This document shows positions 54,437-63,724 of a DNA stretch of 64,000 nt, in pieces. This DNA is from Oscillospiraceae bacterium (GTDB taxonomy: Bacteria; Bacillota; Clostridia; Oscillospirales; Acutalibacteraceae). The stretch covers positions 62,001 to 126,000 of the forward strand of contig CAJTCS010000008.1 in NCBI GenBank assembly GCA_910574995.1, given 5' to 3'. Numbering within the stretch: position 1 is the stretch's first letter; every line of letters begins with the position of its first letter. A program made the translations under genes and the position numbers. The notes under the pieces are model-generated. The model did not search any database, was not told where the DNA came from, and saw only the letters and a list, made by a program, of their open reading frames with translations.

Positions 54437-54556
54437 AATGCCCTACAAAAATCCTCCCCTTTTGGGGAGGGCAAGCAGAGCGTTCGTCCGACGTTGTCGG
54501 ACGGCACGGTTACCGGGCAGCAGCCCGAACCCACTTTTGTAAGGGCAAGACACTTG
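54437..54556. repeat. 120-bp repeat, copy 2
   Basis: It is nearly identical to 49969-50088 in the same orientation, with two mismatches. The two copies flank 4.35 kb holding the ABC/two-component genes and the IS. Confidence 0.85.
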
Positions 54557-54696
54557 GCTCAAAATTTGCGTTGCAAAACAAAGAATACGGCCTTTAGAAA
54601 TCTGAGAATATCAGAGCAAAAAGTAAGAAAAAAGTCAGTGGACTTTCGAAACAAGGTGTGGTATGTTGTGTTGTTGACGAAAGGAGGCTGACAAGA

Positions 54697-54747
54697 ATGG
54701 CACAAAAGAAACTGCTTACGAATGGAAAACCTTTACAATCACTATGA
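54697..54747 (+). CDS. 16-codon ORF, possible cut target gene
   Basis: MAQKKLLTNGKPLQSL starts after an excellent AAAGGAGG site and stops just before the recombinase 3' end. It could be the 5' stub of the gene into which the neighbouring element inserted. It is too short to identify. Confidence 0.3.
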   Translation: MAQKKLLTNGKPLQSL

Positions 54748-54752
54748 AGTAC

Positions 54753-56252
54753 TCAAATCTTCCACACAATCTCAACGGTATCTTTTGTAGCATTTACTTG
54801 AGCAATCAACAGGTCAACTACGCTTCTTTTGTCATCAATGGAAAGCTCCTCCCACTTTGAAAAATAGCCTGTGAGGGTTTTAATGTCCGTCGATGGCGTA
54901 GACGCAGTAATTTCACGGATTTCTTTTTGGATTTCCTTAAGCTCCGCATCCAAATTAGATGCTCTTTGATTGATGAGAGCCATTAGTGCACCATCAGCAT
55001 GGACGACCTTCTCCAGGAGTGTATCTATATCTTTGCTTAATTGATGCTCTTTGATTCGGAGTTCATCCAATTTGGGATTTACCCTTGCTTTTGTGGAAGA
55101 AGTAAGGGTTTCAAAAGCTTTCAGCCTTTCACGTATTGCGTTCAAAACAAAACTTTCAAGCTCTGGTGCGCGTAGAGCGCCAAAACCTTCGCATCCCCGG
55201 GCATTCAGACGATAGCCGCACATAAAGTAGCGCACGCCATTCTTTTTGGAATATCGGATACTTAGGGCATGACCACATTTTCCACACTTAGCTTTACCAA
55301 GCAGCCAAGAGTTCTTAACCTTTGTGGGTATGCCAACATTTCTATTGTTGAGGCATTTCTTACGAGCCGCCAGCCATATGTCGGACGGAATGATTCCCTC
55401 GTGTGGAGCAAGCACCAGCGTTTGCCCTTCCAGCGACAGAGTTTTGCGCTTGGTCTCCTGGGTTTCATAAAGATAGCATCCATTGGTCCCGATAAAGTCG
55501 GAAGGGTCATTGACTATAATGGTCCCTTGGCCTTTATAGAACTCGTAAATATCCAGGTCGGCTCGAAGATATATCGGGTTTTTGACTATCTCGGCTATCC
55601 TTGTCCTGTTCCACCCTTTGTCTCGCCGGGTGCGAATCTTATTGTCGCCAAGGTACCTCATGATGTCTCCAAAAGAAACTTGTGGTTGGGCATACATCTG
55701 ATAAATGACTTTGACAACTTCCGCCTCTTCCGGGGAAACTACATACCTGGAAGTCTTCACTCCATCAATAGCACACGGTTCAATGGAATATCCATAAGGG
55801 ACAGGGCCACCCATAAAGAATCCGTGCTTGGAGCGGGAAGCATAGGCATCAGCTACTCGTTTTTGGATAGTTTCTCGTTCAAGCTGTGCAAAGACGATAC
55901 AGATGTTCAGCATAGCCCGTCCCATAGGGGAGGATGTATCAAACTTCTCTGTGGTGGATACAAACTCCACGCCATATTTATGGAATTCTTCCATCATTGC
56001 GGTAAAGTCCAGAATAGAGCGGCTGATTCTGTCCAGCTTGTACACAATAACGCGTTTAATTTCCCCGCTTTTAATGTCGTTCATCATTCGCTGAAAATCC
56101 GGCCTGTCAGTGTTTTTTCCAGAGAAACCTCTATCGCTATAGTGCCTGTATTCTCCGCCTCTCGTTTCATATTGACAGAATTCCTTTTGGCTTTCAATGG
56201 AGATACTGTCAGCCCGGTCTACAGACTGTCGGGTGTAAATGGCGTCAAACAT
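54753..56252 (-). CDS. Large serine recombinase, intact
   Basis: A complete 499-aa recombinase of another subfamily. The catalytic domain is MFDAIYTRQSVDRADSISIE (nucleophile Ser10), DRGFSGKNTDRPDF, and VIVYKLDRISRS. A recombinase domain (VPYGYSIEP), zinc ribbon CGKCGHALSI and coiled coil follow. Its 3' end lies at the element edge next to 54747. It probably integrates the DNA to its right (56 kb to beyond 64 kb). Confidence 0.93.
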   Translation of the reverse strand: MFDAIYTRQSVDRADSISIESQKEFCQYETRGGEYRHYSDRGFSGKNTDRPDFQRMMNDIKSGEIKRVIVYKLDRISRSILDFTAMMEEFHKYGVEFVSTTEKFDTSSPMGRAMLNICIVFAQLERETIQKRVADAYASRSKHGFFMGGPVPYGYSIEPCAIDGVKTSRYVVSPEEAEVVKVIYQMYAQPQVSFGDIMRYLGDNKIRTRRDKGWNRTRIAEIVKNPIYLRADLDIYEFYKGQGTIIVNDPSDFIGTNGCYLYETQETKRKTLSLEGQTLVLAPHEGIIPSDIWLAARKKCLNNRNVGIPTKVKNSWLLGKAKCGKCGHALSIRYSKKNGVRYFMCGYRLNARGCEGFGALRAPELESFVLNAIRERLKAFETLTSSTKARVNPKLDELRIKEHQLSKDIDTLLEKVVHADGALMALINQRASNLDAELKEIQKEIREITASTPSTDIKTLTGYFSKWEELSIDDKRSVVDLLIAQVNATKDTVEIVWKI

Positions 56253-56326
56253 ATTTCAATTAAACCCCTTCCAATTATTGAAAAGGGCTGCTAACGGTAC
56301 GATTATACCGCAGCAGCGCCTTTTTT

Positions 56327-56587
56327 TCAACTCACATATTTTGTGAACACCTGATATAATCCTTGTTCGATTTCCGTATGAGCTTTCTCTTTCTCCCGCT
56401 CATCATATTGAGGAATGGAATTTACTAAAGTGATTTCTCTTCCATCAAGGATTGCGGTCGATGTCTTTTTAGAATATGTGATGTGTTGATGTTGTGTAAA
56501 CGTTATATTATTTAGGTTCATTTGTATGTCACTTTCTGAAGATGGTGTTGTTTTGGCTGCGATTTTCAACAAATCCGTAATAAACAC
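56327..56587 (-). CDS. Small hypothetical protein next to recombinase
   Basis: About 86 aa from a GTG at 56587, with AGGAGG further upstream. It has MNLNNITFTQHQHITYSKKT and EREKEKAHTEIEQGLYQVFT. AT-rich. The composition and position suggest a real accessory gene, but no family is recognised; a start at the ATG at 56521 is possible. Confidence 0.45.
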   Translation of the reverse strand: MFITDLLKIAAKTTPSSESDIQMNLNNITFTQHQHITYSKKTSTAILDGREITLVNSIPQYDEREKEKAHTEIEQGLYQVFTKYVS

Positions 56588-56684
56588 CTATGCTCACTTT
56601 ATCCTCCTCCATAAGTCGTGCTATGGCCTGAGAGGAAAGGCACAGTATTGTCATCCGAAGCAAAGCCTCGGCTTTTTTCTCTTG

Positions 56685-57233
56685 TCATACGTCTTCCTCA
56701 CTTTCTATTTCATCGAGAGATAAGTCGGACTGTACGCTCTTTTCAACCATTTTTTCGATGAAATTTGACAGTATCGCTTGCCTATCCATTAGGAAAATGT
56801 GCGCCCAGTTTTTGGCCTCCGGATGCGAGATGCAGTAGTACGGGTTTCCCCGAACCTGCAGCACGCCTTTTTCATATTGGGCTTCTGTGTATCCTATGAT
56901 GTAGGCTGCAATTTCATCCTCACGCACCGCCTGTGGTTTGACCAGATACTCGTTGCAATAATGGATTTCCACTTCGCCAGTAATAAGTATCATGTCATTG
57001 ACGTACTCGAACTCATCTGTTATTTCTTCTGCATGGAACTCCATTTCAACCTGGGTTTCATCCGGAAGGTTTAGGACATCCTCTATTGTAATGCCGACAA
57101 ATTCTGGATTGTCGCTCAATCGGTAGAGTGCGAGCGCCGCTCGCTCAAGGGTAGTCCGTACAGACAACGAGCCAGTGCTGTTTACTCTGAAAACCCGTTT
57201 GGTGCCCGACCAGCCTACTAATATGTTTATCAT
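56685..57233 (-). CDS. Hypothetical protein of unknown function
   Basis: A 182-aa acidic protein starting MINILVGWSGTKRVFRVNST, with TIEDVLNLPDETQVEMEFHA and YEKGVLQVRGNPYYCISHPE. The ATG at 57233 follows AAAGGAGCAAC. No signal or membrane segment is seen. It is in a minus-strand series between the recombinase and the IrrE-like gene. I do not recognise it. Confidence 0.6.
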   Translation of the reverse strand: MINILVGWSGTKRVFRVNSTGSLSVRTTLERAALALYRLSDNPEFVGITIEDVLNLPDETQVEMEFHAEEITDEFEYVNDMILITGEVEIHYCNEYLVKPQAVREDEIAAYIIGYTEAQYEKGVLQVRGNPYYCISHPEAKNWAHIFLMDRQAILSNFIEKMVEKSVQSDLSLDEIESEEDV

Positions 57234-57483
57234 ATTAGTTGCTCCTTTCTGTTTGTTTTGTGTTGAACCGTGAACCCAAACCGGAGTGGGCCCTTATCCA
57301 GATGGGTTCTTTGTTCATTGGGGCAAGTATAATCCCATTTGGCGGATTTGACTATTCCCCTCTTATGCGAGTTTCTATATAAAAAACAAAAGAGTTTTAT
57401 AGGTGAGTAACGAAAAAAATAGCGTGAAATTGGCAATATATTCCAACAACACGCTGCTTTTTAGTATATATTCTGTTGTAATT

Positions 57484-59946
57484 TTACCGTTCGAAATTGG
57501 CGGATTTATTTTTTGAGTTTTCCTCTATTTCCCTTTTATCAGAAAGCCCCTGTTCAATCGAGGCTATTAGTTTCTTACACTCAAAAATATTGTATGAACT
57601 GTACGACCTCAAAACAAAGTCATATGCCAGATGTTTCGGTGATACCGTCAGTGCAAATCCTGCCAATTCAATGAGCCTTCGGCTTAGTTCATACGGTAAT
57701 TGAAGTCCTATACATAAGTAAACAACGGTATCCAATTGAATTGAATTTTTACTTTTGGGGGACAAACAATCTTGAAGTTTCCTTAAGGATACATCGCTCT
57801 TCTCTGAAAGTTTTTCTTGCGTCAAACCTCTCCATCTTCGCAAATTATCCAAAGCTGGCTTGAAGCTATGTAATTCTTTTAGCTTTTCGCTGATTAGTTG
57901 GATGTGTACTACGATTTCCTCAACAATATCGTCAACGATATCGTTCTTATTATTACCTGATGTGTTATCTTCCTTGGATGCAAACTTTGTCATAATGTTA
58001 ACGATATTATCTTTTGTCTCTGTTTCGGCTCCGCTATATGCACCTTTGAGCGGAGACCAAACCTTTTCAGTCTCGCCTTTCCTGGTAGGGGAAGATATTG
58101 CCTTTTCTACCAACCTAAGTCTTACTTGGAGAGCGTCAATCCGGCACATTACCACGTCCAGATTAAGCGATTTCCACTCATCCTTCGTGCCGCCCCATAC
58201 CGCCGCAAACTTCAAACAGCACTCATCCACATGAAGCCGCGCATATTCAGTCAGCATGGGCATACCGCCGCCCAGACCAAAGACATAGCGCGGGTCGTTC
58301 AGGCAGACATGGGATTCCACCACCGTGTACTCGCCGGATTGCAGGCGCTCCCTCAATTCCTCGCTCTCATCATAAAGCTGCGCCAGCTCTACCGCGCTGA
58401 TAGTGAACGTCTGATTTTTCTCCAGCGCCCCCGGCGCAAAGGCATAGGGCCGCAAATACCGGCCATCCACATAATCCAGCACACCTCTGGCCTCCGGGTA
58501 TCCCACTTCCAACAGGCGTATCTTAACAGCCAGCTTCGATACTCCAAACAGGTCCGCTAACTCGGCTATGACAGGAGGCAGCAGGTCGACAAGCGGCTTG
58601 TCCGGCGAGTCTTGCCGTTGTAAACGAATCAGCTCCCAGGTCTTCCTTTTGAACGCGGGATACGGCATCTGTATCTTGGGGGCCAGGGCGTTGGCCTGCC
58701 ATTCTATCCCTGGAAGGCGGTCTGTCACGCCTCCGGCCATGCCGCCATCCACCAGACAGGAGATAGGCTGTCTGCCGGCAATCAGTCTGGCTAAGTAATA
58801 CGCCTTTCGGTGCCTGTGCCAGTGGAGGCATTCGTGGACAATTGTGTTGTTTATAGAGCCAATGGGACGCGTTTGGGACGCCTGTTCATCAACGATAATA
58901 GTACCCGCCCGGACGTTCTCCTGTACCATAGCGTCCTCGTTGGGGCGATAGAACGCGGCTTCGCAATCGTCCATAAATACCGCGCCAAACACCCTTTTTT
59001 CTTTTGAGAGGTGCCGGTACTGTATGGTAAGGCCCATCCTCTGGGCCAGCAAGTCCGGGTCAAGTACTTGCGGCGTATGGATGCACTGGCCGAACCCAAA
59101 TTCCTTCAATACCTTCAAGGCATCCCGCTCAAGCTGCCTTTCCAAAACAAAGGGCAGAATTACTTCCATGGGGCTGTCCTCGCTGCGGGTGACCGCTTCT
59201 ATAAAGATGGCGCCCACAGAAAAATCCTGTAGTGATTCTTCCAGGTTTGCATGGCATTTAAGGGTGAACCATTGCTGGTACACGTTTGTTTGCAGAGAGC
59301 CCTTTTTGCTGCGTTCCGTGGCGCTGATTTCTGCCGCCGCTACGATTTCAAAACCGATGTCCATGCCCGGCTTGTCCTCTGCGTTGCCAGCCCAAGTGAT
59401 GTCTAAGCCGCGCAGGCTTGCACCCTCTGTCTTTTCCACCCATGGCGGGGAAGGCAGCCGCAAAGCGTCTGGATGGGCCGAAATATAGGCGCTCAAAGCT
59501 GCCTTAACTGCGTCCTGATGTGTATGTATGATAATGCCCCATATGCTATCGTCCTGATACCTTTTCTCCGGTTTGATACGTATCGTGCGCACTCGAAAAT
59601 CATCCAACGCCATGTCTTTAGACAGCGTGCCAGAGCATGATACCACAAAGGTTTGGCGGCATTCCCAAATACAATCTGGTATCAGGGTTCCGTCAGTGTC
59701 ATACCGAGGCCCGGTGATTATTACTGCCGAAAGTTCCACATCAAAACCAATCCGGCTTCCACTTTGCCATATGACCGGCGGGACGCCGCTGACAGTGACA
59801 TTTTTCAATTTCGCGTACTCCACTGAGACCTCTTGCGGCACATGGAGATGCAGCCTTTCCGGATTGCTGAAGACGAAACTTTTTAGAATGGCCGTAATCT
59901 TATTGATGTGTTCATCTCTGAGCAGGGCTTCTGTGTTCAACACCAT
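57484..59946 (-). CDS. Long IrrE/ImmA-type metallopeptidase with HTH
   Basis: An 820-aa protein starting MVLNTEALLRDEHINK at 59946 after GGGAGGTCAGG. The N-terminal 280 residues have no recognised domain and resemble repeated beta-rich halves (SRIGFDVELSAVII; GMDIGFEIVAAAEI). The central zinc-peptidase motif is NTIVHECLHWHRHR near residue 371. The last 120 residues include an XRE-type HTH (WRGLTQEKLSEKSDVSLRKL). IrrE/ImmA proteins cleave repressors on mobile elements; this fusion is much longer than usual. The gene has a consensus promoter and an adjoining palindrome, so autoregulation by its HTH is plausible. Its AT-rich 3' part differs from the GC-rich 5' part. Confidence 0.8.
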   Translation of the reverse strand: MVLNTEALLRDEHINKITAILKSFVFSNPERLHLHVPQEVSVEYAKLKNVTVSGVPPVIWQSGSRIGFDVELSAVIITGPRYDTDGTLIPDCIWECRQTFVVSCSGTLSKDMALDDFRVRTIRIKPEKRYQDDSIWGIIIHTHQDAVKAALSAYISAHPDALRLPSPPWVEKTEGASLRGLDITWAGNAEDKPGMDIGFEIVAAAEISATERSKKGSLQTNVYQQWFTLKCHANLEESLQDFSVGAIFIEAVTRSEDSPMEVILPFVLERQLERDALKVLKEFGFGQCIHTPQVLDPDLLAQRMGLTIQYRHLSKEKRVFGAVFMDDCEAAFYRPNEDAMVQENVRAGTIIVDEQASQTRPIGSINNTIVHECLHWHRHRKAYYLARLIAGRQPISCLVDGGMAGGVTDRLPGIEWQANALAPKIQMPYPAFKRKTWELIRLQRQDSPDKPLVDLLPPVIAELADLFGVSKLAVKIRLLEVGYPEARGVLDYVDGRYLRPYAFAPGALEKNQTFTISAVELAQLYDESEELRERLQSGEYTVVESHVCLNDPRYVFGLGGGMPMLTEYARLHVDECCLKFAAVWGGTKDEWKSLNLDVVMCRIDALQVRLRLVEKAISSPTRKGETEKVWSPLKGAYSGAETETKDNIVNIMTKFASKEDNTSGNNKNDIVDDIVEEIVVHIQLISEKLKELHSFKPALDNLRRWRGLTQEKLSEKSDVSLRKLQDCLSPKSKNSIQLDTVVYLCIGLQLPYELSRRLIELAGFALTVSPKHLAYDFVLRSYSSYNIFECKKLIASIEQGLSDKREIEENSKNKSANFER

Positions 59947-59965
59947 TCCTGACCTCCCGCGTATA

Positions 59966-59980
59966 GCTTGGTATACAAGC
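59966..59980. promoter_or_regulatory. Palindromic operator GCTTG-N5-CAAGC
   Basis: GCTTGGTATACAAGC lies directly downstream of the -10 box and upstream of the ribosome site of the IrrE-like gene. Confidence 0.5.
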
Positions 59981-59981
59981 A

Positions 59982-60010
59982 ATTATACACACAGGGGTGC
60001 AGCATGTCAA
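59982..60010 (-). promoter_or_regulatory. Consensus promoter of IrrE-like gene
   Basis: On the minus strand TTGACA and TATAAT are exactly 17 bases apart, which is a perfect sigma-A promoter, 36 bases before the start codon. Confidence 0.85.
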
Positions 60011-60018
60011 CAAAAGGA

Positions 60019-60053
60019 GAGCCCCCTGGAATCCCCTCCAGAGGGCTCTTTTT
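60019..60053. terminator. Intrinsic terminator
   Basis: GAGCCCCCTGG and CCAGAGGGCTC form a stem with T runs on both strands, just after the 278-aa gene and upstream of the IrrE-like promoter. Confidence 0.75.
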
Positions 60054-60074
60054 CCTGCTTTGTTTTGCTGCCGG

Positions 60075-60911
60075 TTACGCGACGGCATCGCGGCTGTAAT
60101 GGTACGTCTCGCAGCCGCATATTTCGGGGCACTCCGTGTCATTCCAATAATGGATGACAATCAGGCCCGGATACTTCCTGGCCAAGGCGTCCAAAACCTT
60201 ATGGGGAATGCCTCCTTCCGTGGTAAATGCCAGATGCGCGGCATAGTCGAGGGTATAGACGCAGGAACAATTCTCCGGTCCGCCCGCAACGCCCCAAAGG
60301 TCTGCCAGAAACGCCTGGAAAGCCGGAGAATCCGGCCGGAAAGCCTGGCGGAACCGCTCCCTGCTGTCTTCCCACCTGGCCATGCTTATGGTGTTCCCGC
60401 GCTCTTGCAGATAGGTTCTTTCGTGAGAAGCAATGAGCTCAAGGAAACTCTCCGGGTCATGGTGGCAGCTGGCAAAGGCTTCCTCCAAACACCAGAATGC
60501 GGCGAAGCCGGAAAACGGACGCGTAAGGCGGCAGAAGCAGTAGAAGTCTTCCTCTGTAACATTGCGGAAGCCTTGCAGAAAAAGCTCCTTCCCGCGAAGA
60601 TACGGACCGGCTTTTACTTCCTTGTGCCTGTCCAGGTATTCCCGTTCCTCCCGCAGCATGGCTTTTGTATCCAGCCCTTTGCCGCAAAGAAAGTCTTGTA
60701 GGAAAAGCCTGGCCGCGTACCCGGCATATGGCTTCATATCGGGCACATCCACCGGCAAATGGGCCGGCGCAGGCAGAATGCTGGCAAAGTCCAGCCGGGA
60801 GTTTCCGACTACGTTTTCTTTGACCGCTCTACGCACCTGGGTGACCCTGCCCGCGAGTTCAAGCCGGCTTTCCATAGTGTGGAAACCCGTGGCATCACAT
60901 TCGACTGCCAT
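60075..60911 (-). CDS. Hypothetical protein of unknown function
   Basis: A 278-aa protein starting MAVECDATGFHTMESRLELA. Its mid-region is helical (EREYLDRHKEVKAGPYLRGK, DFYCFCRLTRPFSGF). The C-terminal part reads YPGLIVIHYWNDTECPEICG with three clustered cysteines. The start follows AAAGGAGTGATGC. It is a single-gene unit with a perfect promoter and terminator. I do not recognise a family. Confidence 0.65.
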   Translation of the reverse strand: MAVECDATGFHTMESRLELAGRVTQVRRAVKENVVGNSRLDFASILPAPAHLPVDVPDMKPYAGYAARLFLQDFLCGKGLDTKAMLREEREYLDRHKEVKAGPYLRGKELFLQGFRNVTEEDFYCFCRLTRPFSGFAAFWCLEEAFASCHHDPESFLELIASHERTYLQERGNTISMARWEDSRERFRQAFRPDSPAFQAFLADLWGVAGGPENCSCVYTLDYAAHLAFTTEGGIPHKVLDALARKYPGLIVIHYWNDTECPEICGCETYHYSRDAVA

Positions 60912-61068
60912 AGGGCATCACTCCTTTTTTATAAATATTCAGAAAAGAGAAACCCGTTCTGCACATTGCACCAAACGATGAAAGCGTGTGGGCCACATGC
61001 CCGGCTTGCCCCTTCTGTTGTGCAATCTCGTTATTTTTTACAGGGTATAATCCCTTTTCTGTAGTTAT

Positions 61069-61097
61069 ATTATACCATAAACCGGTTCGCTTGTCAA
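61069..61097 (-). promoter_or_regulatory. Consensus promoter of 278-aa gene
   Basis: On the minus strand TTGACA and TATAAT are 17 bases apart, about 155 bases before the start at 60911, leaving a long leader. Confidence 0.8.
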
Positions 61098-61212
61098 AGG
61101 TCGGAACACTTTTCCAGGGAACAGGAAGTTCCGCTGCTGACGCATTAAGTCGTACATATATGCAAAATGTTCATAATTTTTTAACATTTAATTTTGCAAA
61201 CTTTTGCAAAAT

Positions 61213-63180
61213 TTATGCGGCTTCTCGCCGTATGTCCATACTCTTCCACCGAAGAATCTTCCTGCAAAACCCTTCCGTAAACGCCCGCACCTCTTTGGGG
61301 GCGGAGCAGTCCCCGAAGCCGTACAGCTGGATAATCCGTCCGGTGTCCGTGTCGATTTCAGCGGTAAAGTAAGGCTTGTCAGGGGCCGAAACTTTGCGGA
61401 TAAAGAACACCATCTGATGGCCCAGGAGATGCCTTTCAAAGTAGGCGCTCATGCCCACACAGTGATTGAGCCGCTGGCCCTCGGTGGTCAGGTCGCTGCG
61501 CTTCATGGGGTAGGCCACGCAGTAATCCTCATTGGCGTAGTCCTGGGCCCACCCGTACAGGCCCTCGTCAATGGCCCGCTGGAAGCGCTCGTTGTCTGGC
61601 CGGGACTTCAGCTCATTTACCCGGGCGGCCAGCAGGTCGTGACGCTCCTTGAGATTCCGAGGCTCCAGGATGGCCCGCTGGCTCATGTCGCTTTTCAAAT
61701 CCTGGGCCATGTCCAGATAGTCCCGGTAGAGCCGCAGGAAGTAGGGGAGCTTGTTGCGCCGCATCCGGCCGGTGGAAGCCTCTTTCTGGGCCTGCACGTA
61801 CCGCAGGGAGCGGCCTATGGCGTTAAAGTGGGCAATTCTCTCCAGCAGAATCAGGCAATCTCTGTCCAGGCGCAGGGCGCACAGCTGGCGTAAATCCTCG
61901 GGGCCGGCGTTCCGCTGGGCAGCTATGGCCTTTATTTCCTGGAAGCTGGCCTGGCTCTCCCGCATGGCGGGGAGGAAGTGCTTGCCCAGCCCGGTCAGCT
62001 CCGGCAGGTTCTTCGCGCTGGCATCCGGCAGATTCCCCGCCGCAAGGACCGGCAGTCCGGCTTTCATCAGGTACTCGGCCTGGGGGATATTCTTGAGATT
62101 GTCCAGCAGACGGCGGAAGGAGATAGGGCGATGCAGGCCGGAGAGGCTGGCCTGCAAGTCCACGTTGTAATACTTCGGCCCGAACACGTCCCGCAGATTG
62201 GGAGTATACACATAGCTCTCGCCCAGGCACTCCGAACTGTTGCGAAGCCGGCGCCAGTCATAGCCGCAGTATGGGGCCTGGCACCAGGCGTAGGCGTACT
62301 CTGTGGGCCTGCCGTTGACGGTCAGAAACAGGGTCTTGAAGCAGTCGGAGAAGCGGTACTGGGGCTCCTTGCGGTCGGGGTAGATAATGCGCTCCACGTC
62401 CACATAGCGCAGGAGCAGCTGGCCGTCTACCTTGCAGGCGATGCAGATTTTGACCTTGTGGGTGACTTCTTTTTCAAGCCAGCCGGCCCTATAGATTACC
62501 GGGTGGCCGCACTTGGGGCAGATTCCGGAGCCTCCAGGCTTGACCTCGCGCCCCACCTGAAACGACTTTCCGCAATGCCTGCACACGGCCCGCCGCTCAC
62601 CGGAGACTTGGCCATTGGCCAATGTCTTTTTCAGCTTTGAAACATACAGCACCGAGGACTGGAAAACGCGGTCCTCGCAGAACGCCGCCAGGTCTGCGGG
62701 GTACTCGGGGAACATGGCAAAGTGGGCCTTTTGCAGCGCTCTTTTTCGCTCCCGGGCCCGGTCACGGCGCTCCTGATTTACACGGTATATAAACATCTGA
62801 ATAGCGCAGCCAATCTTGCTATTATCGCCACGCCAGTCCGCAACACGGCCCAGTACCTCTTCCACCGCCGCGATACTCGCGGGATTCGCGGCAATATCGT
62901 CGGGCAAAGAATAGATATGGCTTTCTGTAGGATTACGCTTAGTCCAGCCGGGCTCTGCAAAGGTGCTGAAGGGGTGCTGGAGGCGGGTAATATAGTTCCT
63001 GCCGTCGGAGTAAAAGCGGTACAGGAGTTCCCGCTTGCGGCTGTATACGTCTACGGCCAGCACGTCGCCGCAGCGTCCGGCGTGGTGGACCGCCGCCCCA
63101 GCGCAGACGCCAGCGTGCCTGGGCAGGCGCTTGGGAGCGGGCGACAGAGGCAGGGCGGCCAGAATCTTCTTAATCAGCAT
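61213..63180 (-). CDS. PcfJ-domain protein
   Basis: A 655-aa protein. The middle holds zinc pairs CRHCGKSFQ and CPKCGHPVIY; the C-terminus is the PcfJ-like region with GQRLNHCVGMSAYFERHLLG, FFIRKVSAPDKPYFTAEID and IIQLYGFGDCSAP. PcfJ proteins are common on phages and conjugative elements; their role is unknown. The gene follows PcfK by 11 bases, as in pCF10-like plasmids. It is large compared with many relatives because of the N-terminal part. The first codons (MLIKKILAALPLSPAP) follow GAGGAAATC. Confidence 0.85.
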   Translation of the reverse strand: MLIKKILAALPLSPAPKRLPRHAGVCAGAAVHHAGRCGDVLAVDVYSRKRELLYRFYSDGRNYITRLQHPFSTFAEPGWTKRNPTESHIYSLPDDIAANPASIAAVEEVLGRVADWRGDNSKIGCAIQMFIYRVNQERRDRARERKRALQKAHFAMFPEYPADLAAFCEDRVFQSSVLYVSKLKKTLANGQVSGERRAVCRHCGKSFQVGREVKPGGSGICPKCGHPVIYRAGWLEKEVTHKVKICIACKVDGQLLLRYVDVERIIYPDRKEPQYRFSDCFKTLFLTVNGRPTEYAYAWCQAPYCGYDWRRLRNSSECLGESYVYTPNLRDVFGPKYYNVDLQASLSGLHRPISFRRLLDNLKNIPQAEYLMKAGLPVLAAGNLPDASAKNLPELTGLGKHFLPAMRESQASFQEIKAIAAQRNAGPEDLRQLCALRLDRDCLILLERIAHFNAIGRSLRYVQAQKEASTGRMRRNKLPYFLRLYRDYLDMAQDLKSDMSQRAILEPRNLKERHDLLAARVNELKSRPDNERFQRAIDEGLYGWAQDYANEDYCVAYPMKRSDLTTEGQRLNHCVGMSAYFERHLLGHQMVFFIRKVSAPDKPYFTAEIDTDTGRIIQLYGFGDCSAPKEVRAFTEGFCRKILRWKSMDIRREAA

Positions 63181-63191
63181 AGATTTCCTCC

Positions 63192-63656
63192 TTAGAATAG
63201 CGACAATTGGATGCTCTCGGGTTTGGCCGGGGCGGGCTTTGGAGCCGGAGCAGGCGCTGCCTTTTTGGCGGACACCTTCGGCGCGGGCTTCTCCGGGAGT
63301 TTCGCCATTTCTTCCTCGGAGGGGGCCGCGCCGTTTATCTCAATGTCCATCAGGAACCTTACATCCGCATTGGGGAAGTATGCCCGCACGATGCCGCGGT
63401 ACACGTCAATGTCCGACACGCAGTTACCGGCGCCCTTCATGACTTCCGCGCAGCAGTCGGAGAGGGTGCGCCTGGTCTTGTAGACTACTTCTGCAAACAA
63501 TGGCGATTCCTCACAGAAGTGGCACAGCTGGGAGGCGGCGAACTGGGATATGGCTTTCTCTTTCTGCCCGCCGGTGAAGGTGGCCAGTTGGTTGGCAATC
63601 TTCTCTTTCGCCAAAGCAGGGTAGAGCCTGTCTTGGATGGTGATGATGTTTTCCAT
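63192..63656 (-). CDS. PcfK-like protein with clamp-binding tail
   Basis: A 154-aa protein starting MENIITIQDRLYPALAKEKI at 63656 after AGGAGGATTC. The PcfK-like domain has FAASQLCHFCEESPLFAEVV and DIEINGAAPSEEEMAKL. A Pro/Ala/Lys-rich tail follows (KAAPAPAPKPAPAKP) and ends in QLSLF, which fits the beta-clamp binding motif. It lies between SSB and PcfJ. A link to DNA synthesis is inferred from the tail and its neighbour. Confidence 0.85.
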   Translation of the reverse strand: MENIITIQDRLYPALAKEKIANQLATFTGGQKEKAISQFAASQLCHFCEESPLFAEVVYKTRRTLSDCCAEVMKGAGNCVSDIDVYRGIVRAYFPNADVRFLMDIEINGAAPSEEEMAKLPEKPAPKVSAKKAAPAPAPKPAPAKPESIQLSLF

Positions 63657-63724
63657 GTGAATCCTCCTTTTTTGGGCAGTAAAAAACAGCAGCCCACGCA
63701 TAGGCGCATGGCTGCTGTTGGGCG

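Noticed and set aside
55269-56294. 341-codon plus-strand frame opposite the recombinase
   Set aside because: It is antisense to an intact serine recombinase.
61204-62640. Two long plus-strand frames opposite the PcfJ gene
   Set aside because: They are shadows of a GC-rich gene with clear zinc and PcfJ motifs.
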